Positions 20,597 to 32,342 of a DNA stretch of 64,000 nt are shown here, one piece after another (position 1 is the stretch's first letter; each line of letters begins with the position of its first letter). The notes beneath the pieces are model-generated. The model saw only the letters and a list, made by a program, of their open reading frames with translations. It searched no databases and was not told where the DNA came from. Both the position numbers and the translations under genes were made by a program. Source of the stretch: Cydia pomonella (Eukaryota; Arthropoda; Insecta; Lepidoptera; Tortricidae); assembly GCF_033807575.1 (NCBI RefSeq), contig NC_084721.1:2790001-2854000 (forward strand). Reading direction: 5' to 3'.

Positions 20597-21117
20597 CAAT
20601 TGACTGTTCCTTTTATGTTTGAAGATTATGATCATTTGAAATTTTAATGGTTACCCAAATAACTCTACTTTTCCATATACTTTAAATGCATGTTAATGTA
20701 GCTTTGCTCTAAAATAAAACAGCTACCATTTATTGCATTACACCCGGGACGTTTAAATCTGTCTAAACCACTAATTTATATGCCTATAATATTACCCAAT
20801 GCTGATAGCTGTAATCATTCTAAAACTTTAATGGCCAGGGCCACTATACATGATAATTTGGTTCAGAACTTGGCTTGATATTAACATAACTTAGTCCGCG
20901 TAACCCGAATAAAGTAAATTGAATCAAAATACCTAAGAAGCATGAATAATAAAATCGTGAGAGTAGTATTAAAAAGTGTGTTATAAGTAATAGTAGTTGT
21001 TTCATAATTTGCATAGAATGTATAAAATAATCCTAAATTGCTTTTATAAATAGTATTGATATGACAACTGTCACCGTACTCAAGCAATGTCAAAAATACT
21101 ATGGTGAGTAGTGTAAC
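20597..21117. other. No gene seen
   Basis: AT-rich. An 82-codon minus frame is low-complexity and hydrophobic without motif. Confidence 0.4.
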
Positions 21118-21242
21118 ATTACGATACAAGTGCGAAAAATAGGAAATTCGAAACGAGTGGCGATAAATTAAAACACGACCGAAGGGAGTGTTTTAAATCG
21201 ACACGAGTTGCGAATTACCTATTCGCACATGTATCGTACAAC
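21118..21242. mobile_element. Palindromic MITE (ACGATACAAGTGCGAA arms)
   Basis: Left ATTACGATACAAGTGCGAAA pairs with right ATTCGCACATGTATCGTA. The centre is AAAACACGACCGAAGGGAGTG. Imperfect palindrome, non-coding. Confidence 0.7.
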
Positions 21243-21342
21243 GTTTTAAAGTACATATGGCCCTTTAAATGTTTGACACAGTAACGTAATATGCTAATTT
21301 GCGCACTGTGCGGTAAAGTAGCACCATATGTACTGTAAAGTA

Positions 21343-21726
21343 TATTATTATTATTCATTATAAAGAACTGATTCATAACGTGAAAACTAGGAAGTCTATG
21401 CATGTAATGGGAATCAGACTGTACAACATACTGGACGATGAAATAAAGCAAGCTTCTAGCGATGCAATATTTGTCCGCAAACTAAAAGCTGTACTACTAG
21501 AAATGGCTTGAAGAGTTCTTCGATGGCCACGGGTCATTGGCTCAATCGTGTACCTACTAAAATATATAGGAATATAAAACTATCTCGTTATATTACTATG
21601 TATTGTAATATTTGTAATGCTATATTAGTAAATAATCAAATGATATGATGTGAATGAATAGACATCCAATGTAAAATCTATGACAAGATTGTAAATATTT
21701 ATCAATAAATATCATATCATATCATA
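21343..21726 (+). mobile_element. 5'-truncated LINE C-terminus with (ATCAT)n tail
   Basis: The frame from about 21360 reads HYKELIHNVKTRKSMHVMGI then RLYNILDDEIKQASSDAIFV, ending KAVLLEMA-stop at about 21511. This is the terminal segment of a non-LTR reverse-transcriptase ORF (RLYNxLPDEIK block). The 3' UTR ends AATAAATATCATATCATATC. No catalytic domain remains. Confidence 0.8.
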
Positions 21727-22420
21727 AAATCAAGGGACTCCCATGGTAGCCAAACATGAAATGTGATTTATGCAGTTTTTTGTTACTATCTGGTACTAGG
21801 TATTAGCAAAGATATGCATAACTCCGAATAAGATAAATAAAGTCTAAGAGAAAAACGTGCCTCAAAAAATCAAGGAAAATTTATGCTCGAATAGATGGCG
21901 ATATACCATTGGCCTATATCGAGTAGATGGCGACATTGTTTGATATTTAGCATAATAATATATCAGTGAAAGAATATGGGTCAAATAGCCATAATATGGC
22001 AGTAAATTTAGTAGACTACAAAATTTACTTTGACAATACGCCACTAGATATATGTACTAAATTCTCTTTGGTATTAGGAACTACATTTTCTCTAAATCTT
22101 TAAAAAATCTGGTAATTTTTTTGCAACACTAATAATGCAAACAAATCCACAAAAAAATTAGAAGATCCTCACATTTCTTCCTTTCATCTTAATCTCCAAA
22201 AATCTAAGAAGGCGTTAAAATATTAAGTTACATAATAGAATGGGTCATACATAATCCAGTTTTAGAGGTCCGGAAGTAGGGGATCATTAAAACTTTTCGA
22301 GTTATACTTCAAACCGAGCCGAGTTTTGATTAGGGATTGTTGGCCGTGTAGGCATTTTAAGTATTTCAGTGGGTAGGTACCGTTGTGAATAAATCTAACT
22401 AGAAGCATTTTAGTAATATT
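21727..22420. other. No gene seen
   Basis: Unassigned AT-rich sequence between two LINE fragments. Confidence 0.4.
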
Positions 22421-23885
22421 TGTGGCCTTCGACTGCGTTTGTCATGAAACATTAATCAGGAAACTACACTATTATGGAGTTAGAGGAGCGGCACTGGATT
22501 TACTTAAGTCCTACTTAAATGGTAGAATACAAAGGGTCGATGTGAATGGACAGCGATCACCGGGGTCATTGGTCTCTATGGGTGTACCACAGGGGTCAAT
22601 ATTGGGACCTTTCCTGTTCCTTATCTACATAAATGACTTGCCATTCCTTGTAAAGACCCACCATGATATAGTATTGTTTGCAGACGACACTTCACTTATT
22701 TTCAAAGTCAAACGACAGCAACAAGCTTACAATGATGTAAACGATGCTATTTCAAAAGTAGTAAATTGGTTCAATGTTAATAATTTATTGTTAAATGAGA
22801 ATAAGACTAAATGTATTAAGTTTGTCACTAGTAATGTAAGGCATGTAAAAACAAGTGTCATTGTGAAGGATGAGGAATTGGAACTAGTTGATAGTACAGT
22901 TTTTCTTGGTATAACTTTAGATTCTAAACTCCAGTGGGGTCCCCATATTGCTACTCTTTCGAATAGACTGAGTTCTGCAGCTTTTGCAGTAAGCAAAATC
23001 CGTCAGTTAACTGATGTAAAAACAGCTCGATTAGTATATTTTAGTTACTTCCATAGCATTATGTCATATGGTATTTTACTGTGGGGTGGTGTATCAGATA
23101 TAAATACCATTTTTGTTCTGCAGAAGAGGGCTATTCGAGCAATATATAAAATGAACCATAGAGACTCACTGAGAGATAAATTTAAGGAAATTGACATCAT
23201 GACAGTGCACTGTCAATACATTTATGAGAATATTCTGTATGTGCATAAAAATATTGCCGATTTTAAGAAAAATTGTGACATTCATAATATGAATACTAGA
23301 AATAAACATAAGTTCGCCGTGCCCTTCACTCGGCTCCATAAAATTAAAAAATCATTCATGGGTAATTGTGTGAGATTTTATAATAAACTTCCAAACCATA
23401 TTACTGAGTTTCCAATTAATAAATTTAAGAATCATGTAAAGCGTAAACTTATTTCTAAAGCTTATTATACCACACAAGACTACATGAATGATAAAACAAC
23501 GTGGGATTAATTGTGATTCGAAATGATTAATTATTTATTATATTTGAATAATGATGATGAAATGGATATTCCAATGCATGTATTTCCTTTGTTGTTTTTA
23601 TTATATTTGTTTGACATTTAGAATTTATTCTAGAAACAATCTAGACTAGTATTTTTTATACATTTTTTTTTTTGTATGACTATATTTTGTGAAAGTTTTA
23701 GTATTAAATTTGATCTATGAATTATATTCATTAGTATTATAATATATGGAATAATATTTACAACATCAATAAATTGCTCTGATAATTAGATTAAGATAAT
23801 TATATGTAATACTGTCTTACTATTCATAAGTGCTTGTTGCTAGGCCTACATGAATAAAGTATATTTTGAATTGAATTGAATTGAT
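22421..23885 (+). mobile_element. 5'-truncated LINE: reverse transcriptase from motif A to C-terminus
   Basis: An uninterrupted frame of 362 codons (22422-23510) begins inside the reverse-transcriptase domain, at VAFDCVCHETLIRKL (motif A, catalytic D at residue 4). It continues through GVPQGSILGP (motif B, residues 54-63) and FADD (motif C, residues 86-89), then the thumb/connection region with FLGITLDSKLQW, and the C-terminal CVRFYNKLPNHITEFPINKF. The first codon is GTG, so the frame has no true start; endonuclease and palm N-terminus are lost. The 3' UTR ends in AATAAAGTATATTTTGAATT plus AATTG repeats, as in jockey/CR1-type LINEs. The lack of stops implies a fairly young insertion; not a host gene. 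Confidence 0.92.
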
Positions 23886-24999
23886 ACCTACTGCAAGTCT
23901 CATTTACTCTCAAAGTGTCAACTCGTTATTTTCTAGGGATTAGGATAAATAAGGAGATATCATTGAACACAGCGATATATAGCAATAAATTTCCAATAAA
24001 AAGTAGCCTAAATCCAACAACATGGCTTAAGCTTGCCTTTGAAAAAATATGATTTCAATAAATATTTTAATTTAATTTAATTTTGGCGCCAAAAAGGCAA
24101 GTTAAGATGTCCATTTGCATTAACCCACATTCACTTACTAGGTACCTATTATAACACTGATTTTTTTTGGTGGCTAATTGATAAGTACTATATTAAAAAA
24201 TCATAAAAACCCAGGGGTATTTTTTATGATTTTTTGACACCCAAATAAAAAACTGATATACGAAATTTGATTTTTTAAGATGTCCAAATATTCCTTAAGA
24301 ACACTTCCTACAATTCGAACCTTAAAATCCGTGGCAAAATGCTGGGACAACGTGAGGAAGAAGAAGAGAAGAGACAGACACACAGATTCAAGCTACGAAT
24401 TCACTATAAACATTTTTATTATAACCACGGTTTATAAGTTATTATAACCAATGTTTTTCAGAAAATGTATGGTACTCATTACGTGGCTTAATAGTTACTT
24501 TCGCATCTATAATATTAGTATGGATAACAACAATAATAAAGTGCACGAGCCCCAATTTTTACAATAATATAATCGGAATCAGTTCGGAATGACCACGAGC
24601 GCGCCATATTGCACGAGTGTGTGCAAGCATCTGCCCGCGACGTGACGTCACTGCGCGGACAAGTGTAAAATTGCACCAGTCACCATGAACACAGATCACA
24701 TAATAATGGATTCGCACTAAAATTCTTTCAAAAACTAATGTTTGACAGCCAGGCCAATTCGAACGTACACTAACATCAGAATGAGGTTATTTAAATGTTG
24801 ATTAACCTTCAACATTCATTACAATTAACATGAAAATAAAGTTCAAGGCTAAATGTAATGAAACATTAATATCATTCAAGTACAATTATAATAAATGTGA
24901 TTTCGCATAGATATGGAGGTCGATTCTAATTATAAAGCCTCAGTTTTGAACTGGTTTTGATACAACCTTGACGATTATCTTGTTTTTTCTTTTCGCCCC
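23886..24999. other. No gene; promoter-like GC patch with CRE at about 24595-24690
   Basis: Mostly AT-rich. 24652-24659 is TGACGTCA within a GC-rich stretch, followed by a well-placed ATG (24684) that opens only an 11-codon frame. 24750-24805 (CAGGCCAATTCGAACGTACA) is one arm of the MITE family at 33391-33526. Confidence 0.4.
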
Positions 25000-25178
25000 A
25001 AACTAAGCAAAGCTTGTACTATGGGTCCTAGGCGACGATATACATACGTATATAGATAAATACATACTTGTATACATAGAAAATATCCATGACTTGGGAG
25101 CAAATATCTGTGTTCATCACACAAATAAATGTCCTTATTCGGACGCGGGACCATCGGCTTCACAGGCAGAGAACAACT
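25000..25178 (-). mobile_element. tRNA-derived SINE, copy C, diverged, minus strand
   Basis: Inverse of the family body (TACATAGAAAATATCCATGA, TGTTCATCACACAAATAAAT) and part of the head (GGACCATCGGCTTCACAGGC). The A-box side is lost at about 25178. Confidence 0.7.
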
Positions 25179-25206
25179 GGAGACGCCTCATCTGTAAATC
25201 TAATAA

Positions 25207-25208
<2 letters not shown>

Positions 25209-25297
<89 letters not shown>
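25209..25297 (+). repeat. (TG)n microsatellite, 89 bp
   Basis: About 44 uninterrupted TG units. It creates Cys-Val frames that are not genes. Confidence 0.99.
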
Positions 25298-25298
<1 letters not shown>

Positions 25299-25387
25299 AT
25301 CTGTGTATTTTCCGTACAAAACAGTCTACTGATTTTCAGATGTCATGTCAGATTAACGTCAGTCCATCCAATACACGTCCACACAAT

Positions 25388-25575
25388 AATATACGTGTGA
25401 TGAGCATGGATTTGTTCCTGAGTCATGGGTGTTTTCTATGTATTTAAGTATTTATAAATATTTATATATTATATATATCGTTGTCTAAGTACCCTTAACA
25501 CAAGCCTTATTGAGCTTACTGTGGGACTTAGTCAATTTGTGTAATAATGTCGTATAATATTTATTTATTTATTTA
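25388..25575 (+). mobile_element. tRNA-derived SINE, copy D, head missing
   Basis: Begins at CGTGTGATGAGCATGGAT and keeps the whole body and (TATT)n tail. The A and B boxes are absent. Confidence 0.85.
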
Positions 25576-25938
25576 ATACATGTGACCATTGGCCGAGGTT
25601 TTCGAAAGAGGGGTAAGCTCTTGAAGGCGACTCCGGTTGTTAAGTCCTCCAAGCGCGAGTTTCTCTTCATTTCTGATACTATTTTCTGAGAGCTATCTTC
25701 AAGGCTATATCAAAATAATATCAAAACCATAACAAGTCTATATCTGAATCGGGCCCGAATGCGTGGAATCGCGTAAATAAATGAGAGAATTTATTTGACC
25801 ATGAATTTTGCGGTTTGACTTGACAGGTGGCAAGCGAAATGTGTTTTTGGAATAATTTAAATGTAAGCGGAATAACAGTATAACATTCATGAGTTATCGA
25901 GGTTTTCAAGCTGCGAATTTGTTGAACAAACTGTAGGT

Positions 25939-26112
25939 CAGGGGTTGCCAACTTGATTGGACCCAAGATCTCCTGTTTACTAACGAAACCCTGTGCGATC
26001 TACCAATTACATACTTCTTGAAATCTTAAATGAAACTGGTCTACGTATTTATATTTTTTTGCCTTGCCACGATCGACTGGACTAACAGTCGATGACCTGT
26101 TGGCTACCCCTG
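25939..26112. mobile_element. hAT-like MITE with perfect 8-bp TSD
   Basis: TIRs are CAGGGGTTGCCAA and TTGGCTACCCCTG. The flanking direct repeat CTGTAGGT occurs at 25931-25938 and 26113-26120. The CAGGGGT..CCAA ends and 8-bp TSD are classic hAT features. 174 bp, non-coding. Confidence 0.9.
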
Positions 26113-26633
26113 CTGTAGGTCATTTTTCTTAAATAATGGTTTTGTGAACGTAACAAATATAAGATAATAAAGAAAAATCATGTTCATACAAGCATTAATT
26201 GCTGCCTGTACTTTTCTATCAACAGACAACTGTACTCATAGGTACTCATCAATACATTTTACAAACCCAAACATAACTAGGTTGCGTTGATTTATCACAG
26301 ATGGCCGCTCCTGTGTCCATCATCAGATCAGTTCTATGGTACCATGATATTGCATTATCACTTTACTATATGCGTGTGAAGTTTAAGCTCATTGGAATAA
26401 TGGGAAGTGGGTCTAATTGAGCTCGTAAGATTCGACCCGAACAAATGTAGGTAAACTGGATTTCAATAGAAAAGACAAATAATGTAAACAAACCAATTTA
26501 CCTCGCACTTTTTGTGGACAACCATGATTTGATCAACGGTTTATATAATTAAATATTTTATTTATACCAATTACTAGTTAAAATATGTGTTCAATGAAAA
26601 CAACCATCGTGAAACTTGGTGTATGCGTCTAAT
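26113..26633. other. Spacer with a dispersed repeat at about 26283-26470
   Basis: 26283-26470 (GATGGCCGCTCCTGTGTCCA, CATCATCAGATCAGTTCTAT, GGGAAGTGGGTC) looks like a common lepidopteran dispersed repeat, class unknown. The rest is AT-rich and without genes. Confidence 0.4.
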
Positions 26634-27205
26634 TATGGAGGGTAGAGGTAAGGAGAACAATGAAATCTATGTGTATGCACACACACGCACACACGCACGC
26701 ACACACACACACACACACTCTATTTTATATTAAGTAAATGAAAAAAATGTTGTTATCTGTTATTATATAGTTTCTATAGTTTCTATAGTTTAACATACTT
26801 TCTACACCTAAGATACTGTAAATTAACCGCGTGGAAGAGCGGTGCTCTCTTAGCACAAGTGTTTTTTCACTTAAAAAGAGGCACCAGCGCAGATATTGTA
26901 ATTTGTTTTTTAAGCTACTGAATAAAAATATTTTAAATATTTTATTATTTTATTTATTTATGAACAGAGTCCATCAAAACCTTAAATAGGTGGCGCCACA
27001 ATACATCGCGAACTGATTTTTGACTGTGCTAAAAAAGACACTGACAGCGTACTTCACTCCGTCAATAACGTCAGAAATTCATGTCATGTCCTTGTGCTAC
27101 CCTAGCGCCAACGGAGAGATTTCGAACTATTATTTACAGCTGCCAGCTGGACACTAGCAACAGTTCTCCCATAAGAGATTATTCTCCTTACCTCTACCCT
27201 CCATA
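26634..27205. mobile_element. TIR element (TATGGAGGGTAGAGGTAAGG ends)
   Basis: The left end TATGGAGGGTAGAGGTAAGG is matched by the inverse right end CCTTACCTCTACCCTCCATA. Near-identical flanks (CGTCTAATT / CGTCTAACT, 8 of 9) suggest a 9-bp target duplication. The interior has a CA-rich microsatellite (26677-26718) and no transposase. Confidence 0.8.
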
Positions 27206-27640
27206 CGTCTAACTCTACCAACCAATGCTAACAAAGTCTGTCATGTTTGATTACATTATTTATCTTTTCTAATTTAGGTACATGTACTCGTAATACAATA
27301 CAAAACAACAAGTGAAAAAAAGTGAAGTGAGTGAAGTGTGTAATAAAAGTTAAAAAGAGTTAAGTTAAGTGAAATAAAAGTTTGTAAAAAATATAATCTC
27401 CTGTTTGCTAAATGCCCCAAGTTTCGTCGAGCCTCGTACGTATCGCTAAAGTATTTACCGGTAATCGAACGGCGAGATCGGCGAAATGAGGGCCCTAACT
27501 TAATATCGGCCGGTGTTTCACGGCGGAGGGTGTTCTGAGTGGTTTGTACAACAATGTTATTTTATCTTGTTATTGGAGGATTGAGATTTTACAAGCTTCA
27601 TGCCTTAACGTGCAATAATATTAAGTACACACATGCATAC
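27206..27640. other. No gene seen
   Basis: AT-rich with a GTGAA/AGTTAAG-rich stretch at 27310-27380. Confidence 0.4.
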
Positions 27641-27906
27641 ATAAATAAAAATAAATATTATAGGACATTATTACACAAATTGACTAAGTCCCACAGTAAG
27701 CTCAATAAGGCTTGTGTTGAGGGTACTTAGACAACGATATATATAATATATAAATATTTATAAATACTTAAATACATAGAAAACACCCATGACTCAGGAA
27801 CAAATATCCATGCTCATCACATGAATAAATGCCCTTACCAGGATTTGAACCCGGGACCATCAGCTTCGTAGGCAGGGTCACTACCCACTAGGCCAAACCA
27901 GTCGTC
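27641..27906 (-). mobile_element. tRNA-derived SINE, copy E, full length, minus strand
   Basis: Inverse complement of copy A, including B box (GGATTTGAACC) and A box (CTACCCACTAGGCCAAAC). The tail on the + strand is AATAAATATTATAGGACATT. Confidence 0.9.
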
Positions 27907-28146
27907 GTACTCGTACATGTAACTTGTCTTCATTTTCAAAATATTTTTCGACCACTTTTTGCTATCCAGCTGAGTGTTATGGATCCTTATCCACGTGATA
28001 AAATAAGTATTACGAGGATAAACACAAACATCATCCGTACTGTTCTACCCATCGATACCCAAGTTAATGAAAGATCTCGAACTGCGTTAAAATTAGCCGC
28101 GCTTAGAGTCGGTTTGGAGTAAACTTCTACTTGTGTTATGTAAATA

Positions 28147-30791
28147 CAGGGTGCTCGCGAGGAACCCATATAACTTTACCACCATGATCTTGACCATCTT
28201 TAGAAAATAAAATGTCATATAAAGTAAACTGGATTCGGCTTAGTTTGCGAGTAATTAATATTTTTTATTTAAGAAAAAATCCAGTATAATGTACCTTTAG
28301 GATAGCGACGTTGCAAGACCGCATCACATTATCTGTCTGACGTAAATTGCAGAAGCTCGTTCCTGTCACTATCATCGACATGTGTCATTGAAAATTAATA
28401 CGTAGAATCTTAAAATTCTATCACTTAATCCAAAGTATGATCAATGATCATTGCTTTTGTTAAGTCCACGACTAAAACAATGGTATTAGTGAAGTATTGA
28501 TAAACAAAATTACTTAACGCCCAAGAATTGATAAATTTAACCGTCTTAGTTTTATTTTGAAGTGACACGTATTTATTCATAAGAATGCATATTTCTTAAT
28601 GATCGATTGATTTCTTATGATGGCAGAACAACGAAGCTAAGTTTTTGCTATTTCGGGTAAAAATTGGACACCTATTCAGTTTAAATCGTGAAAACTACAC
28701 ATGAAACTAAATAAACAGTTCGAAGTGTTTTTATTACCCATACCATTATTGTTTGATTGTATTAAAGCTAAATAAAGTAACACAAATTTTAATAAGATTA
28801 TTTATTTATTACCCTACAAACAAAAAAGTATGATCACTGTCAGGAATTGCAATAGGTACCCTTCTCATTCTACCAGCTTGTTCGTCTACGTGCACTTCGT
28901 AGAATCCGTGAATCCGTAACCACTCAACTAGATACTGCTTCAGTATTAGTACTCGCAGTATTTTCTATTACAGCATCCTTAATACATTTTTCACTGAGCA
29001 GCACTAAAAAACCAATTTACTCTCCTTTCCACTGATTAAAAAGTCTGCCGTCTAAGTTAAACCGCACGATTTGTCCAATTATTAGGAAAATTATTATTCG
29101 TCGCACTGTTTAAATAAATGTTATAAACGTGAGACATCATATTGATATTAGAATCAATACCAACAATGTCACCCATCGTTCATGTGACTGATGTCATTAT
29201 TTAAAGTACTTATAAAACACACTCGAAGGAAATTTCCAAGTGGCCAGTATGTATCATAATCCATGAAGATTGATAAAATATTACTAAAATTATTTATAAA
29301 AATATTAATAAAAAGTATGGTCATTATCCTTACCACCTCAGAAAAGTTCAGGGACTGATCGAAAACGACGGCTTTTCAAGACTTGCCTACTGTCAGAGAA
29401 TTAATCAAAAACTTCTTCAGAACCCAAATTTCCTTAAAACTATTTTATGGACTGATGAAGCTCAATTCACGAGATCAGGGGTATTCAATTCACGCAACTG
29501 TCATATGTGGATGGAGGAAAACCCGCACGCAATCAGGGAATCCTCGCACCAACATCAATTTTCAGTCAATATGTGGGCAGGCATTATTGACGATAAATTG
29601 ATAGGGCCGGTGGAGCTCCCTGCTAGACTAAATTCAGAAAGCTACCTACATTTTTTGCGAAACAACTTGATCATTCTCCTCGAAGACATCGATTTGGAGA
29701 CTCGGCGTTTAATGTGGTTTCAACACGACGGAGCTCCCCCCCCATTATGGTCTCGTGGTACGGGATTATCTTAACCAACAGTTTCCAAATAGATGGATTG
29801 GTCGAGGATCTCCAACGATACAGTGGCCTCCGAGATCACCAGATCTAACCCCTTTAGATTTTTATCTATGGGGCACTATGAAGAATATGGTCTATTCAAA
29901 ACCAATTAATTCAAGGGAAGAATTGATCCTAAAAATCACGGAAGCCGCTCAGAACCTGAAAGACTGGCCTGCTCAACTAAACCAACAAATGCGTACAAGA
30001 ATAAATTTATGTGTTGACAAGGGAGGATCCCACTTTGAAAATTTTTTACCTTGAAGAGTGGCGAAAGCAACCGTAAAAGTTAAAAGCATTTTAAGAGTAT
30101 TTAAGTTTTTTGATAAGAATCGTATAGTTATGTTGTTCTCCTTATGTAGTTTAAATGTTATTTTTAGTTACATCTAACAACAAGAGGCGATTCTCGCTGA
30201 AAAAAGGCAATGTTTACATTTCGTGAAGTCTTTTCTTTTCTTTCTCTTCTTTCTTCCCTTTCTACAGGGTTCTGACAACACTGCCAGATATTGACTTACA
30301 GATTGAAGATATGTTTACACTTTTGAACCTAATTACAAAGAAATAAGGTGAAAAATTGTAAACATATTTTTGACGTCGACTGTACAACTACGATTTAAAT
30401 CGCCGGTGGTTCATCATAATATTCATAATTATCATAATCCTGCGGGCGGAAATACTAGTGTGTGGCAAGCCTTAAATAAGTAAATCATACATAGGTAAAG
30501 AGATCCGATTGCACATTATGTACATTCTGGTTTGAAATAATTTGTTTGACAAGAAATGTCTATGTGACTTACTTGCCGTTCTAGTGAAAAGAGATAGAGA
30601 CAATAACAAACGTTGCCAGCTCGTCCTAAGGCATTGTGTTACTGGTGAACCAAAAATAATTTATTTAATTTGTATGAAAAGTTAAAAAAGTTAAAAATCT
30701 AATTTCGACCTATGTTTATATAATGTTTTTTAATTATTACGACCTCAGCTATATGCTGGTAAAGTTATATGGGTTCCTCGCGAGCACCCTG
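28147..30791 (+). mobile_element. Tc1/mariner-group transposon, 2645 bp, 35-bp perfect TIRs
   Basis: Perfect 35-bp terminal inverted repeats (28147-28181 and 30757-30791) start CAGGGTGCTCGCGAGGAACC. Both ends abut TA (28145-28146 and 30792-30793), the target used by the IS630-Tc1-mariner superfamily. The transposase remnant (29332-30054) lies in the right half and is broken. The 1.15 kb before it is AT-rich and shows no N-terminal helix-turn-helix frame, so the 5' coding part is deleted or decayed. It could once have moved in trans through its intact ends. Confidence 0.93.
29332..30054 (+). pseudogene. DDE/D transposase catalytic domain, frameshifted
   Basis: The frame read from 29332 gives HYPYHLRKVQGLIENDGFSR, then ILWTDEAQFTRSGVFNSRNC (first catalytic Asp in TDEA) and WFQHDGAPP (second Asp). 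At 29737-29744 a run of eight C shifts the frame by one base. The continuation HYGLVVRDYLNQ is in the next frame and runs through WPPRSPDLTPLDFYLWG (third acidic residue) to a TGA at 30052-30054. The third Asp, taken as the LDF one by analogy with mariner, gives about 42 residues between the second and third acids, longer than the 34 of mariner. No N-terminal DNA-binding domain was found. A transposon-encoded nuclease, now inactive. Confidence 0.9.
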
Positions 30792-31389
30792 TATATTTAC
30801 TTGTGATATTTATAGTAAAACTATAAACTTACCCAGCTTTGGGCACTGAAGGCCTTGGTCACTATTTCTTTCGATTATGACATCTATTTCAGTTTAAAAA
30901 TGAAAACTGATCAGAAAATTGATCACTAAAACTCATCTTGGCTAACTCGTTAAGTAAAGTTAAAGTAAGATATCAAACTGCAATAAAATTAACGCTCGGC
31001 GTCGGAGTAAACTTATTTCGTCGTAGTTTATTTTTGGTTATGTTCATGTTCGTAAATTTTATTAACAATGAAAACTATATCAATAGTGAAAACCGTCTGA
31101 TAATACATAATGTCTAATAATTTAATTTGTATTTCTCATGCCCTGATTTTTGACCCTCTTGTCATTGTTGTTCTAAAAAGTGTGCACAAAGTGATACGTC
31201 TCTGCATTAGAGCATTTTACATTCCAAGTACGTTTTTTTTTTTTTACGATAAGCAATTGAAATTTGGTTTTAGTAGTAAATTGTTAACTAACGGATGAAA
31301 GGCACTCATTTCTGTCGAGGTAGTGCTCTCAAAATAGTCCGAAACTGTAACTTCTTTGTTTATCTAAGATACATATTATTTCAGCAGAG
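30792..31389. other. No gene seen
   Basis: AT-rich. A 62-codon frame at 31110 has no motif. Confidence 0.4.
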
Positions 31390-31538
31390 CCCCTAGTGTA
31401 AATTTATTCGATATGGGATTTAGAAACAGCGCGCCAAGCGGAACGTTTCTGAAATTCAAAATTCCCCCATACAAAATTAGACTTAACGCAAACGCGTACG
31501 TCACGTTACGGCATCGAATAAATTTACATTAGGGGTAC
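31390..31538. mobile_element. Palindromic MITE (CCCCTAGTGTAAAT ends), copy 2, shortened
   Basis: Same family as 19962-20152 but with about 40 bp missing from the left arm. The right end ACATTAGGGGTAC is retained. Confidence 0.8.
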
Positions 31539-31587
31539 AGATCATTTTAAAATGAGAGCGTTACGTCGATTTTATGGTGGAAGCTAT

Positions 31588-31767
31588 CGGCCCGATTCGA
31601 ACTTTAAGACATGTCCAAAATTTGCTAAAAATACGATATAGGTCGTATATGTCAGTGTCAAAAGTGACATTTTGGTTTGAAGAAACGTCACTCTTGACAC
31701 TGACATATCCGATCCATATCGTATCTTTAGCAAATTTTTAACCTATCTTAAAGTTTGAATCCGGCCG
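31588..31767. mobile_element. Palindromic MITE (CGGCCCGATTCGAACTTTAA family)
   Basis: Left end CGGCCCGATTCGAACTTTAA, right end TTAAAGTTTGAATCCGGCCG. Inverted arms contain TGTCAGTGTCAAAAGTGACA and GTCACTCTTGACACTGACAT. Fragments of the family occur at 5480, 16686 and 37789. Confidence 0.85.
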
Positions 31768-31919
31768 TATGTTCTTGTAACTTTTAGAGTAAAATATTAA
31801 ACTGCAATCAAATTATCGCTTGGCGTTGCGTCGGCGTAAACTTCTGATTGAGAATTCATTGATTAGAAGGCGTTGCTCCATTGATCGAGTTTGGTGTTGA
31901 AACTAAGAAAGGGTAAAAG

Positions 31920-32029
31920 GGTCATTCTCAAATTTGTATATTGCGGTCAGGCTCAACTCCGTCAAACGTTAATTTAGTACCTATGGTTTGACGGAGTTTA
32001 GACGCAAGCACAAATCTGAAGAATGATCC
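31920..32029. mobile_element. Short hairpin MITE (GGTCATTCT ends)
   Basis: The left arm GGTCATTCTCAAATTTGTAT and CAACTCCGTCAAAC pairs with the right GTTTGACGGAGTTTAGACGC and AAATCTGAAGAATGATCC. Non-coding. Confidence 0.65.
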
Positions 32030-32064
32030 AAAACCATACAGAGGGAGTTGGCCACGCTGTCTCG

Positions 32065-32342
32065 CTACTACTACTATAAAAACCTCTACTACTAAAAAAA
32101 CCTCTACTACTATAAAAAACCTCTACTACTATAAAAAACCTCTACTACCATAAAAACCTCTACTACTATAAAAAACCTCTACTACTATAAAAACCTATAC
32201 TACCATAAAAACCTCTACTACTATAAAAACCTCTACTACTATAAAAACCTCTACTACTATAAAAACCTCTACTACCATAAAAACATCTACTACTATAAAA
32301 ACCTCTACTACTATAAAAACCTCTACTACTATAAAAACCTTT
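32065..32342 (+). repeat. 17-18-bp minisatellite (AACCTCTACTACTATAAA)
   Basis: About fifteen tandem units of AACCTCTACTACTATAAA with length variation in the A-run and T/C variants (CTACCA, CTATAC, AACATC). The 18-bp units give a repeating GFYSSR hexapeptide on the minus strand, a by-product of the repeat. Confidence 0.95.

Noticed and set aside
22422..23510. 362-codon frame as a host gene
   Set aside because: It starts inside a reverse-transcriptase motif with GTG and ends with a LINE tail; it is a truncated retrotransposon.
25089..25447. Frames of 103 and 117 codons with long Cys-Val runs
   Set aside because: Produced by the (TG)n microsatellite between SINE fragments.
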